Assembly: GCF_015351595.1 (NCBI RefSeq)
Contig: NZ_JADKPT010000005.1
Location: 1 to 64,000, forward strand
DNA length: 64,000 nt
Direction: 5' to 3'
Origin: Flavobacterium sp. LC2016-12
GTDB lineage: Bacteria; Bacteroidota; Bacteroidia; Flavobacteriales; Flavobacteriaceae
In this document: positions 16,320-25,550 of the stretch, one piece after another
Numbering within the stretch: the first letter of the stretch is position 1
Layout of the letters: each line of letters begins with the position of its first letter
The notes under the pieces: generated by a model
What the model was told of the DNA's origin: nothing
Seen by the model: only the letters and a program-made list of their open reading frames with translations
The model's database searches: none
Made by a program: the position numbers and the translations under genes

Positions 16320-19300
16320 TTAGAATTGAACTTTCATGTTAAAGTTGTACTCTTTTGAAGTAGGCAAAACTCCGGTTTGAAAACCCTGAAGATTTCCTGA
16401 AGAAAGTCCCGCTTCCGGATCTGCATAAGGTAAATTTTTACTTATTATCCATAAGTTCGATCCATTGACAGAAAAAATTATACTATTCATAAAAGTCTTA
16501 GCAAGAAATTTTGCTGGTAATCTATAACTCAATCCAACCTCACGTAATTTCACATAAGAAGCGTCGTAAACATATTGTTGCTCTGGCATTGAATTGTAAA
16601 AAGAATATCCATCAGCGCCTTCTACACTTACTACTTTATCATTTGGCGTTCCGTCTTCTTTCACTCCAGGTAACAAAATCCCTCCACCATTTGTAATGGG
16701 ATCTCTTTGAGAATTGCCTAAATGATTATTACTTACCGTACTTTCATAAATACCTGTAGTATGTCCAAAACGCTGATCTAATGAATATACATCTCCACCT
16801 TTTTTCACATCAATTAAGAAATTGAATGAGAAATTTTTATAGTTGATAACGTTATTAAAACCACCAATCCAATCCGGATTTATATCACCAATAACAGCTC
16901 CGGCAGTCTGTAGATATCTTCCGTTTGAACGAATCACTTTTTCTCCATTTAGATAAGTAAATCCTGATCCGATAAGTTGTCCAACTGGCTTTCCTACCTG
17001 AGCAACATAACCTACACCCTGAAAAGATCCTAACGAAATTCTGTCTGCTCCGCCTAGCGAAATCACTTCATTTTTATTGGTAGACCAGTTTATTTTTGCT
17101 TCCCATGAGAAATTGTTTGTTTTAACCGGAACAACAGTCAACGTTACTTCATACCCTTTGTTCTGAACATCTCCTGCATTAATCCAAGCTCTTGTATATC
17201 CTGTTTGTGTTGGAGTTTCAATAGAAAGGATCTGATTTGTTGTGTTTGTTTTATAATAAGAGAAATCAAGACCTACTCTGTTTTTAAATAACTTAAGTTC
17301 AAGACCGGCTTCAATACCTTTGGTCAACTCACTTTTTAAATTAGAGTTACTTTTATTATTTTCTGTAGAAAAACGAATTCCGTCAGGTCCAAAATTATTA
17401 TCCTTAGGATAAGTTGATGAAGTCACTGCAAAAGGTGCATCATTTCCTGTCTCAGCATAATTCAGACGTAATTTCCCAAAAGACAACCAATCCGTTTTAA
17501 TATGATTACTAAAAATGTAAGTTGCCGTAATAGAGGGATAAGAATAGGTATTATTATCCTCTGGCAAAGTAGAGGACTGATCTATACGATAAGTTCCTTC
17601 TAAGAAATAAGTTTCCAAAAAATTAAAACTTGCATTCGCATAAATACTGTTTGTTCCAAGAGTTGTTTGCTGCTCACTTGGGCTATTTATTGGATCAATT
17701 GAATTATTCAAAGCATATATCCCCGGCACCACCAAACCTCCGTTAGTAAAAGCAAAAATTGAATTCATAACAGAACGTCTTGAATTTGCTCCGACCATTC
17801 CGTTAAACTTAATTCCTTCCGTAATATCCGTTTTAAAATTCAAAATTAGATCAAGATTAATTTCCCTAAACGTTTTATCATATCTTGTATATTGTCCCAG
17901 TGCATTCGCCATTCTTTTTGATCCAACAGCAATACGCTCTTCCTGTAATTGGTGATAATAATCTACAGCACCTTTACCAGTAATATCAAACCAATCATTA
18001 ACTTGTGTAGTTAAAGCTACATTTCCAAAAAAACGATCGCGATCTAAAGTATTGTAATTGTTTGCTCTCTGAAAATAAGGATTATCATGAAACTGAATCG
18101 TCAAATCAGTAGGTCCCGCTACGCTCCAGGTTGTGTTTTCTCCTGTAAGATTGTAAGCATCTCTTAAATCTTTAAAATCTACACTTGTTGAATACCACTG
18201 TCTAATACTACTCAAATAATTATTTCCACCATCACCATAACCAGTTTCATTCATTCCTTTTGCATTTGCTTTTAAGTAGTTGGCAGAAGCAGATATTTTA
18301 GTTTTTGGTTTTAAGTTATAACTCGCCGAGAAATTAAAATTGTCTTTGCGATTATCACTATTTGGCAAAATCCCCTGATCAAGGTTATAATTTGTATAAC
18401 CAAATCTAAAATCACCATTTTCATTAGAACCTGCGATTGCAATATTGTTGATATAGGTTAAACTATTCTGATAAAAACTATTCGGATTTTCCTTTACAGC
18501 TGTCCATGGTGTTGATTTTCCGTAACCAGGTAATTCAGGATAAAATGAATTCCAGTTGTACACTAGTAAATTAGAATCAAACTTTGGTCCCCATGAAGCA
18601 TCATCTGTTGCAGCATAAGGATGTACGCCACTTCCTAAATTAACTGTTCCATAAAAATCGCCATATCCTCCACCATATTGGTTTTGATATTTGGGCAAAG
18701 TCTTTTTATCAACTACACCAATTGTAACACCTGAACTAAAAGTCACTCCCAAACCACCTTTAGATTTACTTCCTTTTTTTAGTGTTACCAAAATTACTCC
18801 GTTAGAAGCCCTTGACCCGTATAAGGCAGAAGCTGCGGCTCCTTTTAAAACGTTCATAGTTTCAATATCATCGGGATTGATATCTGCAGCAGCATTTCCG
18901 TAATCATATCCACCAGTGTTGCCACCACTTTTTTGATCTGCACTATTGGTATTATCATTATTTAAAGGAATACCGTCTACAACCCACAATGCCTGATTAT
19001 TTCCGGTTAAAGATGTAGTACCACGAATAATGACATTAGTTGAACCGCCAATATTATTATTACGTCTAATTTGTACTCCGGCAATTTTACCCGAAATTGA
19101 ATTCGCTACGTTCCCCGTGTTTACTTTCGTTAAGTCTTCACCTTTAATTTCCTGAGTGGCATAACCCAATGATTTCTTTTCTCTTTTCATACCCAAAGCG
19201 GTAACCACGATTTCCTGAAGCTGCTCTGAACCGCCGGTTAAAACCGCATTCACCTCATTACTCGTAACTGTTACTTCCCGGGTTTTCATCCCAATATAAT

Positions 19301-19526
19301 TAAAGACAAGAACAGTATTTAGACTTGCTTTAATAGCATATTTTCCGTCAAAATCTGTTTGAGTTCCCGTTTTTGTCCCTTTAATCAATACACTCACGCC
19401 AGGTAAAGGCAATCCTGCATCATCTGAAACAATTCCTGATACAACCCGCTCTTGTGCGAGCGCAAATTGTGCTAGTAGTACAAAAAAAAGTACCACCGTT
19501 TTTCTTTGAAAAAACTTAAATTTCAT
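16320..19526 (-). CDS. SusC/RagA-like TonB-dependent outer-membrane transporter
   Basis: This 1068-residue protein has a signal peptide (1-24). A carboxypeptidase D regulatory-like domain follows (GIVSDDAGLPLPGVSVLIKG), then the plug (NSISGKIAGVQIRRNNNIGG ... IIRGTTSLTGNNQALWVVDG) and the barrel, which ends in ...NMKVQF with the terminal Phe usual for outer-membrane barrels. There is no N-terminal anti-sigma-interacting extension, so regulation by a linked ECF factor is not expected. Together with the SusD gene it forms an import pair. The closest upstream genes are the peptidase and hydroxyproline operon, separated by the terminator at 19705-19744. Confidence 0.95.
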   Translation of the reverse strand: MKFKFFQRKTVVLFFVLLAQFALAQERVVSGIVSDDAGLPLPGVSVLIKGTKTGTQTDFDGKYAIKASLNTVLVFNYIGMKTREVTVTSNEVNAVLTGGSEQLQEIVVTALGMKREKKSLGYATQEIKGEDLTKVNTGNVANSISGKIAGVQIRRNNNIGGSTNVIIRGTTSLTGNNQALWVVDGIPLNNDNTNSADQKSGGNTGGYDYGNAAADINPDDIETMNVLKGAAASALYGSRASNGVILVTLKKGSKSKGGLGVTFSSGVTIGVVDKKTLPKYQNQYGGGYGDFYGTVNLGSGVHPYAATDDASWGPKFDSNLLVYNWNSFYPELPGYGKSTPWTAVKENPNSFYQNSLTYINNIAIAGSNENGDFRFGYTNYNLDQGILPNSDNRKDNFNFSASYNLKPKTKISASANYLKANAKGMNETGYGDGGNNYLSSIRQWYSTSVDFKDLRDAYNLTGENTTWSVAGPTDLTIQFHDNPYFQRANNYNTLDRDRFFGNVALTTQVNDWFDITGKGAVDYYHQLQEERIAVGSKRMANALGQYTRYDKTFREINLDLILNFKTDITEGIKFNGMVGANSRRSVMNSIFAFTNGGLVVPGIYALNNSIDPINSPSEQQTTLGTNSIYANASFNFLETYFLEGTYRIDQSSTLPEDNNTYSYPSITATYIFSNHIKTDWLSFGKLRLNYAETGNDAPFAVTSSTYPKDNNFGPDGIRFSTENNKSNSNLKSELTKGIEAGLELKLFKNRVGLDFSYYKTNTTNQILSIETPTQTGYTRAWINAGDVQNKGYEVTLTVVPVKTNNFSWEAKINWSTNKNEVISLGGADRISLGSFQGVGYVAQVGKPVGQLIGSGFTYLNGEKVIRSNGRYLQTAGAVIGDINPDWIGGFNNVINYKNFSFNFLIDVKKGGDVYSLDQRFGHTTGIYESTVSNNHLGNSQRDPITNGGGILLPGVKEDGTPNDKVVSVEGADGYSFYNSMPEQQYVYDASYVKLREVGLSYRLPAKFLAKTFMNSIIFSVNGSNLWIISKNLPYADPEAGLSSGNLQGFQTGVLPTSKEYNFNMKVQF

Positions 19527-19704
19527 AAAATGGTTTTATAATTAGTAGCGCAAATATTTTGCTTTTTTCGTAATTTTTATGATAATATATTATCACAAAA
19601 ACCTATTATATTACCCTTTAATTACATATTTAATATTTTCACATGTATTATCTTATCTTTCTTTTTTAGAATGTTTTTTTAATTTTGACCTACTTTTGAA
19701 AACA

Positions 19705-19744
19705 AAAAAAGGAGAATTTCTTTTTACAGAAATTCTCCTTTTTT
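19705..19744 (-). terminator. Terminator after the hydroxyproline/peptidase operon
   Basis: A 16-base stem (AAAAAAGGAGAATTTC at 19705-19720 with 19729-19744) has an eight-base loop and flanking A/T tracts. It lies 20 bases after the DPP4-like stop on the minus strand and separates that operon from susC. Confidence 0.92.
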
Positions 19745-19764
19745 ACTTCTTTTTGAAGAGTAAG

Positions 19765-21927
19765 TTATTTTGCTCCCGGAGGTGCTTTTTCTTCAATAAA
19801 TTTTATAAAAGTATCGATCAAATGTTTTAGTGTACCTTCACCTTCGTAAATACTATGCGAACGATTTGGATAAATCATTAAATTAAACATTCTATCGTAT
19901 TTAATTAATTCATTTATCAAAACTTCTGCATTTTTATAATGTACATTATCATCGCCTGTACCGTGAATATAAAGCAGATTTCCTTTTAAATTTTTAGCAT
20001 GGGTTACTGGTGATGCCTGAATGTAAGCTGCTTCATTTTCACTTGGCAATCCCATATAACGTTCTGTATAGATATTATCATAAAAATGCTGATCTGTAAC
20101 GGCAGAAATCGCTACTCCGGTTTTGTATATTTCCGGATACTGAAACATCAGATTCAAAGTCACAGCACCGCCACCACTCCATCCGTGTACAGCAACTCTG
20201 TCGCTATCAATAAAGTTCCATTTCAAAACTTCTTTTGCTGCCATTGCCTGATCGCGCGTATTGATAATTCCGATATTTTTGTAAATAGATTTTCTCCATT
20301 TTGTTCCTTTAAGCGATGGAGTTCCTCTATTATCCATTGCAATTCCGATGTATCCTTTTGGAATTAACAAATCTATAAAGCCATTAAAATAAGGCACATC
20401 ATTCGCTACAGTTGCCATTGGTTCTCCATAAACATAAAAAAACAATGGATATTTTTTTGATGGATCAAAATCTAATGGTTTTGCCATTATCCCATCCATT
20501 TCAACACCATCTACCGTAGTCACTTTAAACTTTTCTAAAGAAAAGTTACGCTTTGGAGCTGTAAAAACATCTGCCTCTTTTGGTAGTATTTTTTTATGAT
20601 CAGAAAGCGAAACTAAACGTGTATTAAAAATACGATTGATATTAGAATTAGTGTGTTTTGCATAAGATCCGTCTGTAGAAAACTCATACTCGTTAGTTCC
20701 TTCAAATGCATCAGGTGTCAATCTTTTTGTTTTTTTCGAATTCAAATTCGTTTCGTACAAATAACGCTGGGTCGCATCCGTTGGACTTGCGATATAATAG
20801 ATTGATTTTGCTTTATCATTATAGGCTTTAAAATAAGCATCAAACTTTCCGGTTGTAAGTAGCTCTTTCTTTTTTCCGTCACGGCTAATTTTATAAATAT
20901 GCATCCAGCCATCAGCATCAGAACTCCATAAGAAAGCTTTTCCGTTATCTACAAACTGACATGGAAAACCATCATAAACTCCTGAAGAAATATCGAAAAC
21001 GTCAATCCACTCAGGTGATTTCTCCTGATAAATTAAATTTGCTTTTCCAGATTGCGCATTGCAATTGTAAATTGAAGCCTGATTTTGATTTCTGTTCAAC
21101 TGAACCACCATTACTTCATTTGCAGCGACCCATTCCATACGAACCAAATAATTATTATCAGGTTCACCCGGAATAGCTAACCAATTTGTTTTTACCGAAG
21201 CAACATCAATAACCCCGATTTTTACAGCTGAAGGTCTTTCTCCCGCTTTAGGATATTCAACAGGAACAACAAACGGATATAAAGCATCTGTATTGTTAAT
21301 CATTAAATGAAACTTTGTATCTGTTGCATCAACCCGCCAAAAAGCAATACTTTTCCCGTCAGGGCTCCAGCGAAATCCATCTCTTGCTGCCAATTCTTCC
21401 TCATAAACCCAGTCAAAAGTTCCATTAATAACTTTGTCCGTTCCATCAGTTGTTAAGGGCGTTATTTTTCCTGAAGTTAGATTTTCCAGATAGATATTAT
21501 GTTTTGAAACGTAAGCAACATTTTCATTATCATTGGAGAATTTAGCAAACATAAACGAAGATCCTTCTAAGTTTGCTCCCAATTTTCTTCCTTTTCCAGT
21601 CGCTAAATCAAAGAACCAATAATCTCCTTTAGTCTTAGCTCGCCAAACGGTTTTTGAATTGGTGTAAACCAATACTTTTGTCTTATTTTGATTCCAAACC
21701 AAATCTTCAACTTCTCCGTTGAAACCTGCATCTTTTAATTGTTTAGTAGTTAAAACAGTAGTACTCTGATTTAATTTATCTACATCATAAACTAAAATAT
21801 TCTCATCTGAATTCACCCAGAACGAATGCGAATTTGGCAGCCATTTTAACTCATTAATGTCAATGTCTTTTTGCGCAAAAATACTTGTGCAAATAAAAAG
21901 AAGTAATAAAAAGCGGTTTTTAATCAT
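19765..21927 (-). CDS. Dipeptidyl peptidase 4-like serine peptidase (S9B)
   Basis: This 720-residue exported enzyme has a signal peptide at 1-19. The N-terminal beta-propeller carries the DWVYEEEL motif (Glu176-178), whose equivalent in DPP4 binds the free N-terminus of the substrate. The C-terminal hydrolase domain has Ser584 (GWSGGGAV), Asp659 (GTGDDNVH) and His691 (NRSHSI), matching the DPP4 triad. The expected activity is removal of X-Pro or X-Hyp dipeptides in the periplasm. It is the last gene of the operon, three bases after the aminopeptidase P-like gene, with a strong terminator behind it. Confidence 0.94.
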   Translation of the reverse strand: MIKNRFLLLLFICTSIFAQKDIDINELKWLPNSHSFWVNSDENILVYDVDKLNQSTTVLTTKQLKDAGFNGEVEDLVWNQNKTKVLVYTNSKTVWRAKTKGDYWFFDLATGKGRKLGANLEGSSFMFAKFSNDNENVAYVSKHNIYLENLTSGKITPLTTDGTDKVINGTFDWVYEEELAARDGFRWSPDGKSIAFWRVDATDTKFHLMINNTDALYPFVVPVEYPKAGERPSAVKIGVIDVASVKTNWLAIPGEPDNNYLVRMEWVAANEVMVVQLNRNQNQASIYNCNAQSGKANLIYQEKSPEWIDVFDISSGVYDGFPCQFVDNGKAFLWSSDADGWMHIYKISRDGKKKELLTTGKFDAYFKAYNDKAKSIYYIASPTDATQRYLYETNLNSKKTKRLTPDAFEGTNEYEFSTDGSYAKHTNSNINRIFNTRLVSLSDHKKILPKEADVFTAPKRNFSLEKFKVTTVDGVEMDGIMAKPLDFDPSKKYPLFFYVYGEPMATVANDVPYFNGFIDLLIPKGYIGIAMDNRGTPSLKGTKWRKSIYKNIGIINTRDQAMAAKEVLKWNFIDSDRVAVHGWSGGGAVTLNLMFQYPEIYKTGVAISAVTDQHFYDNIYTERYMGLPSENEAAYIQASPVTHAKNLKGNLLYIHGTGDDNVHYKNAEVLINELIKYDRMFNLMIYPNRSHSIYEGEGTLKHLIDTFIKFIEEKAPPGAK

Positions 21928-21930
21928 GGT

Positions 21931-23226
21931 TTATTTGTTGTTTAATAAGTGTTCTATATCTTTAATTTCAATTGGCATTTCTTCAGACAAATTAATGTTT
22001 CCATCCTCTGTCAATAAATAATCATTTTCCAGACGGCATCCAATTCCTTCTTCCCGAATATAAATTCCGGGTTCGCACGTTAGGACCATTCCTTTTTCAA
22101 AAGGTCTTGAATACAATCCTAGATCATGGACATCAAGTCCTAAATGATGTGCCGTTCCGTGCATGAAATATTTTTTATACGCTGGATTTTGAGGATCCTG
22201 ATTTGCGATTTCTTCAGGGCTAATTAATCGCAATTTAATCAATTCCGCTTCAATTAGTTTTGCCATTTGTAATTCGTAATCTTTGGATAAAGTTCCCGGT
22301 TTCAAAAACTTCGATCCTTCTTTCAAACAATGCAAAACCGATTCGTAAACTTCTTTCTGACGAGATGAAAATTTTCCGTTTACCGGAACACAGCGTGTGG
22401 TATCTGAATTGTAATTGGCATAACAAACACCAAAATCTATCAAAACCATTTCGCCTTCTTTACAAACCGAATCATTGGTATTATAATGAAGTGCGCAGGC
22501 ATTTTTGCCGGAAGCTATTATAGGCTTGAAGGCATGGCGATTTCCTCCATTTTTAATATATTGATAAGCCAATTCTGCTTCTAATTCATATTCTTTTACA
22601 TCTGGCTTTACGGCTGTTAATAACGATTTGAATCCTTTTACACTAATTGAGACCGCTTTTCTAATCAAAGCAACTTCTTCATCAGATTTAATCGGACGTA
22701 ATTCTCTCGTAATTTTGGCAACACGGTCGTATTGATGCAACGGATATTTTTGCTTACACCATTGAATCATTCGATCCTGACGTGTATTCATTTCTGATGT
22801 TACTCTTTTAATATGCTCGTTGTGTCCTAAATAGATTTTATCTGCTTCAAACGCGAAAAGCTGTATTGTTTTTTCAAATTCGTGAATCCATTTTACATTT
22901 TTAATTCCGGAAATAGCAGAAACTTTTTCTTTGGTTAAAAAATCACCATCCCAAATTAAAGTGTGTTCACTAACTTCTTTTACAAATAAAATGGCTTGAT
23001 TTTCTTCTTTAAAGGCATCCGGATAAAGCACTAAAATAGTTTCGTCCTGTTCAATTCCACACAAATAAAACAAATCGTTGTTTTGTGTAAATCCCATTAC
23101 ATCATCTGCATTGTTGGGCATTACATCATTTGATGTTAGAATTGCCAAACTATTATTTTGCATCTTTTCGATAAACCGTTTTCGGTTATTTTCGAATAAA
23201 GAAACTGGAATCGAATCGTATCTCAT
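21931..23226 (-). CDS. Aminopeptidase P-like M24B metallopeptidase
   Basis: This 431-residue enzyme has an N-terminal AMP_N domain (about 1-130) and a pita-bread domain with ligands in VLIDFGVCYANYNSDTTR (two Asp), HGTAHHLGLDVHD (His), LTCEPGIYI (Glu) and CRLENDYLL (Glu). Aminopeptidase P removes the N-terminal residue before proline and often accepts hydroxyproline; prolidase activity on X-Pro dipeptides is also possible. No signal peptide is present, so it acts in the cytosol. Gaps of three bases on both sides tie it to the dehydrogenase and the DPP4-like gene. Confidence 0.92.
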   Translation of the reverse strand: MRYDSIPVSLFENNRKRFIEKMQNNSLAILTSNDVMPNNADDVMGFTQNNDLFYLCGIEQDETILVLYPDAFKEENQAILFVKEVSEHTLIWDGDFLTKEKVSAISGIKNVKWIHEFEKTIQLFAFEADKIYLGHNEHIKRVTSEMNTRQDRMIQWCKQKYPLHQYDRVAKITRELRPIKSDEEVALIRKAVSISVKGFKSLLTAVKPDVKEYELEAELAYQYIKNGGNRHAFKPIIASGKNACALHYNTNDSVCKEGEMVLIDFGVCYANYNSDTTRCVPVNGKFSSRQKEVYESVLHCLKEGSKFLKPGTLSKDYELQMAKLIEAELIKLRLISPEEIANQDPQNPAYKKYFMHGTAHHLGLDVHDLGLYSRPFEKGMVLTCEPGIYIREEGIGCRLENDYLLTEDGNINLSEEMPIEIKDIEHLLNNK

Positions 23227-23229
23227 ATT

Positions 23230-24465
23230 TTATAATTGGAACATTTTAGTATCGACAGAAGTCGTTTTGCCTGAAATAATTTCAGTGATTATTTTACCTG
23301 TTGCCGGCGCAAGACTTAAACCCATCATGGCGTGTCCTGTGGCGAAAGTCAAATTTACGATTTTTTTTGAACGGTTGATTATTGGCATTCCGGAAGGTGT
23401 ACAAGGTCTGAATCCAAACCACGTATCTTGCGTTTCGGGCATTCCAACTTCCATTTCCGGATAAAATTCATTGATACTATTTACAATTCCCTGCAATCTG
23501 TTTTTATTTATTTGAGTATCTCCCGTATGCGTAATCTCCATTGTACCTCCAAAACGAATATCAGTATTCATAGGCGTTACCGCTACTTTTCCTTCACACA
23601 AAATAGAAGGAATTGAAGGTTTGTGGTTTTTATCTTTTAAAGTAAAACTATATCCTTTTCCTGGTAAAATTGAAACTGAAATTCCAAGTTTCTTTGCCAA
23701 TGAAGGACTCCACGAACCAGCAGCCAACACTATCTCATCAGTCGCAAATGTACCCTTGCTTGTTACAATTTTTGTAATTTTATTTTGGTCAAAAACAAAA
23801 TCCTGCACTGCCGTACCCGAATGAATCTCAACATTCAATCGTGCCAGCTCCTGCTTGATAAATTGCATAAATTTCTGCGGATATAAATGTGCGTCACCAG
23901 TATAATGAACTCCACCCAAAACATTTGTTTTAGTACCTTTCTCTAATTTCGCAACTGCTTCCGCTGAAAGATAATCTACTTTCAGTCCTAACTTTTCTGC
24001 TTCTCTTCCTTCAAGAAACATTTCGTGCCCTACTTTTTCTGTTTTATATAACATCAAAAGTCCTTTTTCTTCGTAGAAAAAAGAAGTATTTTCTTTCGCA
24101 AAATCCTGATACAGTTCTTTACTCAACAAGGATAAATCACGAAGAGCAGGCATTGCTTTTTCGACATGTTTTTCATTGGCATGTTTATAAAACTGAAGTC
24201 CCCATTTAATTAAATCAGCATTTAATCTTGGTTTTACATAAAACGGACTTTTGCTGTCAAACATCCATTTCATTCCTTGTGAAATCATACCGGGTTGTGC
24301 CAACGGAATGATGTGCGACGGAACAATCATCCCTGCGTTTCCATAGGAACAACCATCATCCATTGCTGATTGATCAAAAATGGTTACCTCAAAACCATCT
24401 TTAGCAAGATAATAGGCCGAACACAGACCAATTATACCTCCACCAATTATACTTACTTTTTTCAT
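23230..24465 (-). CDS. FAD-dependent D-amino-acid (D-hydroxyproline) dehydrogenase
   Basis: This 411-residue DAO-family flavoprotein starts with a dinucleotide-binding motif VSIIGGGIIGLCSAYYLA and ends with the family's FRPCTPSGMPIIN and TGHAMMGLSLAPATG segments. Placed between a hydroxyproline epimerase and the peptidases, it most likely oxidises cis-4-hydroxy-D-proline to pyrroline-4-hydroxy-2-carboxylate, as LhpB-type enzymes do. From sequence alone a generic DadA-like activity cannot be excluded. It is a single chain without the additional subunits seen in some D-hydroxyproline dehydrogenases. A hairpin lies just upstream of its start. Confidence 0.88.
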   Translation of the reverse strand: MKKVSIIGGGIIGLCSAYYLAKDGFEVTIFDQSAMDDGCSYGNAGMIVPSHIIPLAQPGMISQGMKWMFDSKSPFYVKPRLNADLIKWGLQFYKHANEKHVEKAMPALRDLSLLSKELYQDFAKENTSFFYEEKGLLMLYKTEKVGHEMFLEGREAEKLGLKVDYLSAEAVAKLEKGTKTNVLGGVHYTGDAHLYPQKFMQFIKQELARLNVEIHSGTAVQDFVFDQNKITKIVTSKGTFATDEIVLAAGSWSPSLAKKLGISVSILPGKGYSFTLKDKNHKPSIPSILCEGKVAVTPMNTDIRFGGTMEITHTGDTQINKNRLQGIVNSINEFYPEMEVGMPETQDTWFGFRPCTPSGMPIINRSKKIVNLTFATGHAMMGLSLAPATGKIITEIISGKTTSVDTKMFQL

Positions 24466-24481
24466 TTTTGCAGAATTAAAA

Positions 24482-24520
24482 AATTCATTGAAGAAGTATT
24501 ATATGCTCCTTCAATGAATT
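24482..24520 (-). terminator. Intercistronic hairpin, possible partial terminator
   Basis: A perfect 12-base stem (AATTCATTGAAG at 24482-24493 with CTTCAATGAATT at 24509-24520) has a 15-base loop and is followed on the minus strand by more T residues. It sits between the epimerase stop and the dehydrogenase start. It may lower downstream transcription or mark an mRNA end or processing site. Confidence 0.65.
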
Positions 24521-24537
24521 GAAATTTTTATTAGTTT

Positions 24538-25548
24538 TTAAATCACCTGAAAACCATGTGCATACGGATCATCTGACTCGTCGATCATAATGGTATTGTA
24601 ACCGTACACTTTTGCCCAGCCCTGAATACTTGGTACAATTGCCGGAATTTCTCCAATGCTTGTTTCTTCAACAACCCGCCCAATAAACTTGCTTCCAATA
24701 TAACTTTCGTGAATAAAATCTTCACCCATTTTAAGTTTTCCTTTCGCATGCAATTGCGCTATTCTTGCTGAAGTTCCAGTACCACAAGGAGAACGATCGA
24801 TCGCTTTATCTCCGTAAAAAACAGCATTTCTTCCAGATGAAGTCGGATCAAGAGGTTCTCCCGTCCATAACATATGACTCACATCACGAATGGTATCATT
24901 TTGCGGATGAATAAAATAATCCGGATACTTTGCATTTATTCGCTTACGGACTTCCTGGCTAAACTGAATAATTTTACTGGCTGTAAAATCCTGAATTCCC
25001 GAAAAATTCTCTTGCGGATCTACGATCGCGTAATAATTTCCACCGTAGGCAACATCAAAAGTAATCTCTCCCAGTTCAGGACAATCAATTGTCAAACCTT
25101 CAGCAGCCAAATACGATTTTACATTCGTCAAACGTACCCAATCTACTTTACCTCCGGTTTGTTGGTATTCAATATTAACCAAACCGGCCGGCGCTTCCAT
25201 TTTTATTTTCCCAGGTATTTTTGGGGTAATCAAACCTTCTTCAATTGCGATAGTGATGGTTCCAATTGTTCCGTGACCACACATTGGCAGACATCCCGAT
25301 GTTTCGATAAATAAAATTCCGAAATCATTGTCCGGATTACTTGGCGGATATAAAATACTTCCGCTCATCATGTCATGACCTCGGGGCTCAAACATCAATC
25401 CTTTACGGATCCAATCAAATTCTTTTAAAAAATGCTGACGTTTTTCACTCATATTAGCTCCGTCCAAATTAGGACCGCCACCAGCTACAACTCTTACGGG
25501 ATTTCCGCAAGTGTGTGCATCTACACAAAAAAAAGTTTTCTTTGACAT
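24538..25548 (-). CDS. 4-hydroxyproline 2-epimerase
   Basis: This 336-residue protein belongs to the proline racemase family. Both catalytic cysteines are present: Cys90 in LPMCGHGTIG and Cys255 in RSPCGTGTSAR. Two cysteines mark a racemase or epimerase, whereas the related trans-3-hydroxyproline dehydratases carry Thr in the second place. Its neighbours favour conversion of trans-4-hydroxy-L-proline to cis-4-hydroxy-D-proline (HypRE/LhpA type) over proline racemisation. It starts two bases after the aldehyde dehydrogenase stop. It is cytosolic, with no signal peptide. Confidence 0.93.
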   Translation of the reverse strand: MSKKTFFCVDAHTCGNPVRVVAGGGPNLDGANMSEKRQHFLKEFDWIRKGLMFEPRGHDMMSGSILYPPSNPDNDFGILFIETSGCLPMCGHGTIGTITIAIEEGLITPKIPGKIKMEAPAGLVNIEYQQTGGKVDWVRLTNVKSYLAAEGLTIDCPELGEITFDVAYGGNYYAIVDPQENFSGIQDFTASKIIQFSQEVRKRINAKYPDYFIHPQNDTIRDVSHMLWTGEPLDPTSSGRNAVFYGDKAIDRSPCGTGTSARIAQLHAKGKLKMGEDFIHESYIGSKFIGRVVEETSIGEIPAIVPSIQGWAKVYGYNTIMIDESDDPYAHGFQVI

Positions 25549-25550
25549 TA

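Noticed and set aside
24874-25314. Antisense open frame of 146 codons inside the epimerase
   Set aside because: The epimerase carries both catalytic cysteines and full length; the antisense frame is a shadow.
24538-25548. Calling the epimerase a trans-3-hydroxyproline dehydratase or plain proline racemase
   Set aside because: The dehydratase replaces the second Cys by Thr, which is Cys255 here; the neighbours favour 4-hydroxyproline over proline.
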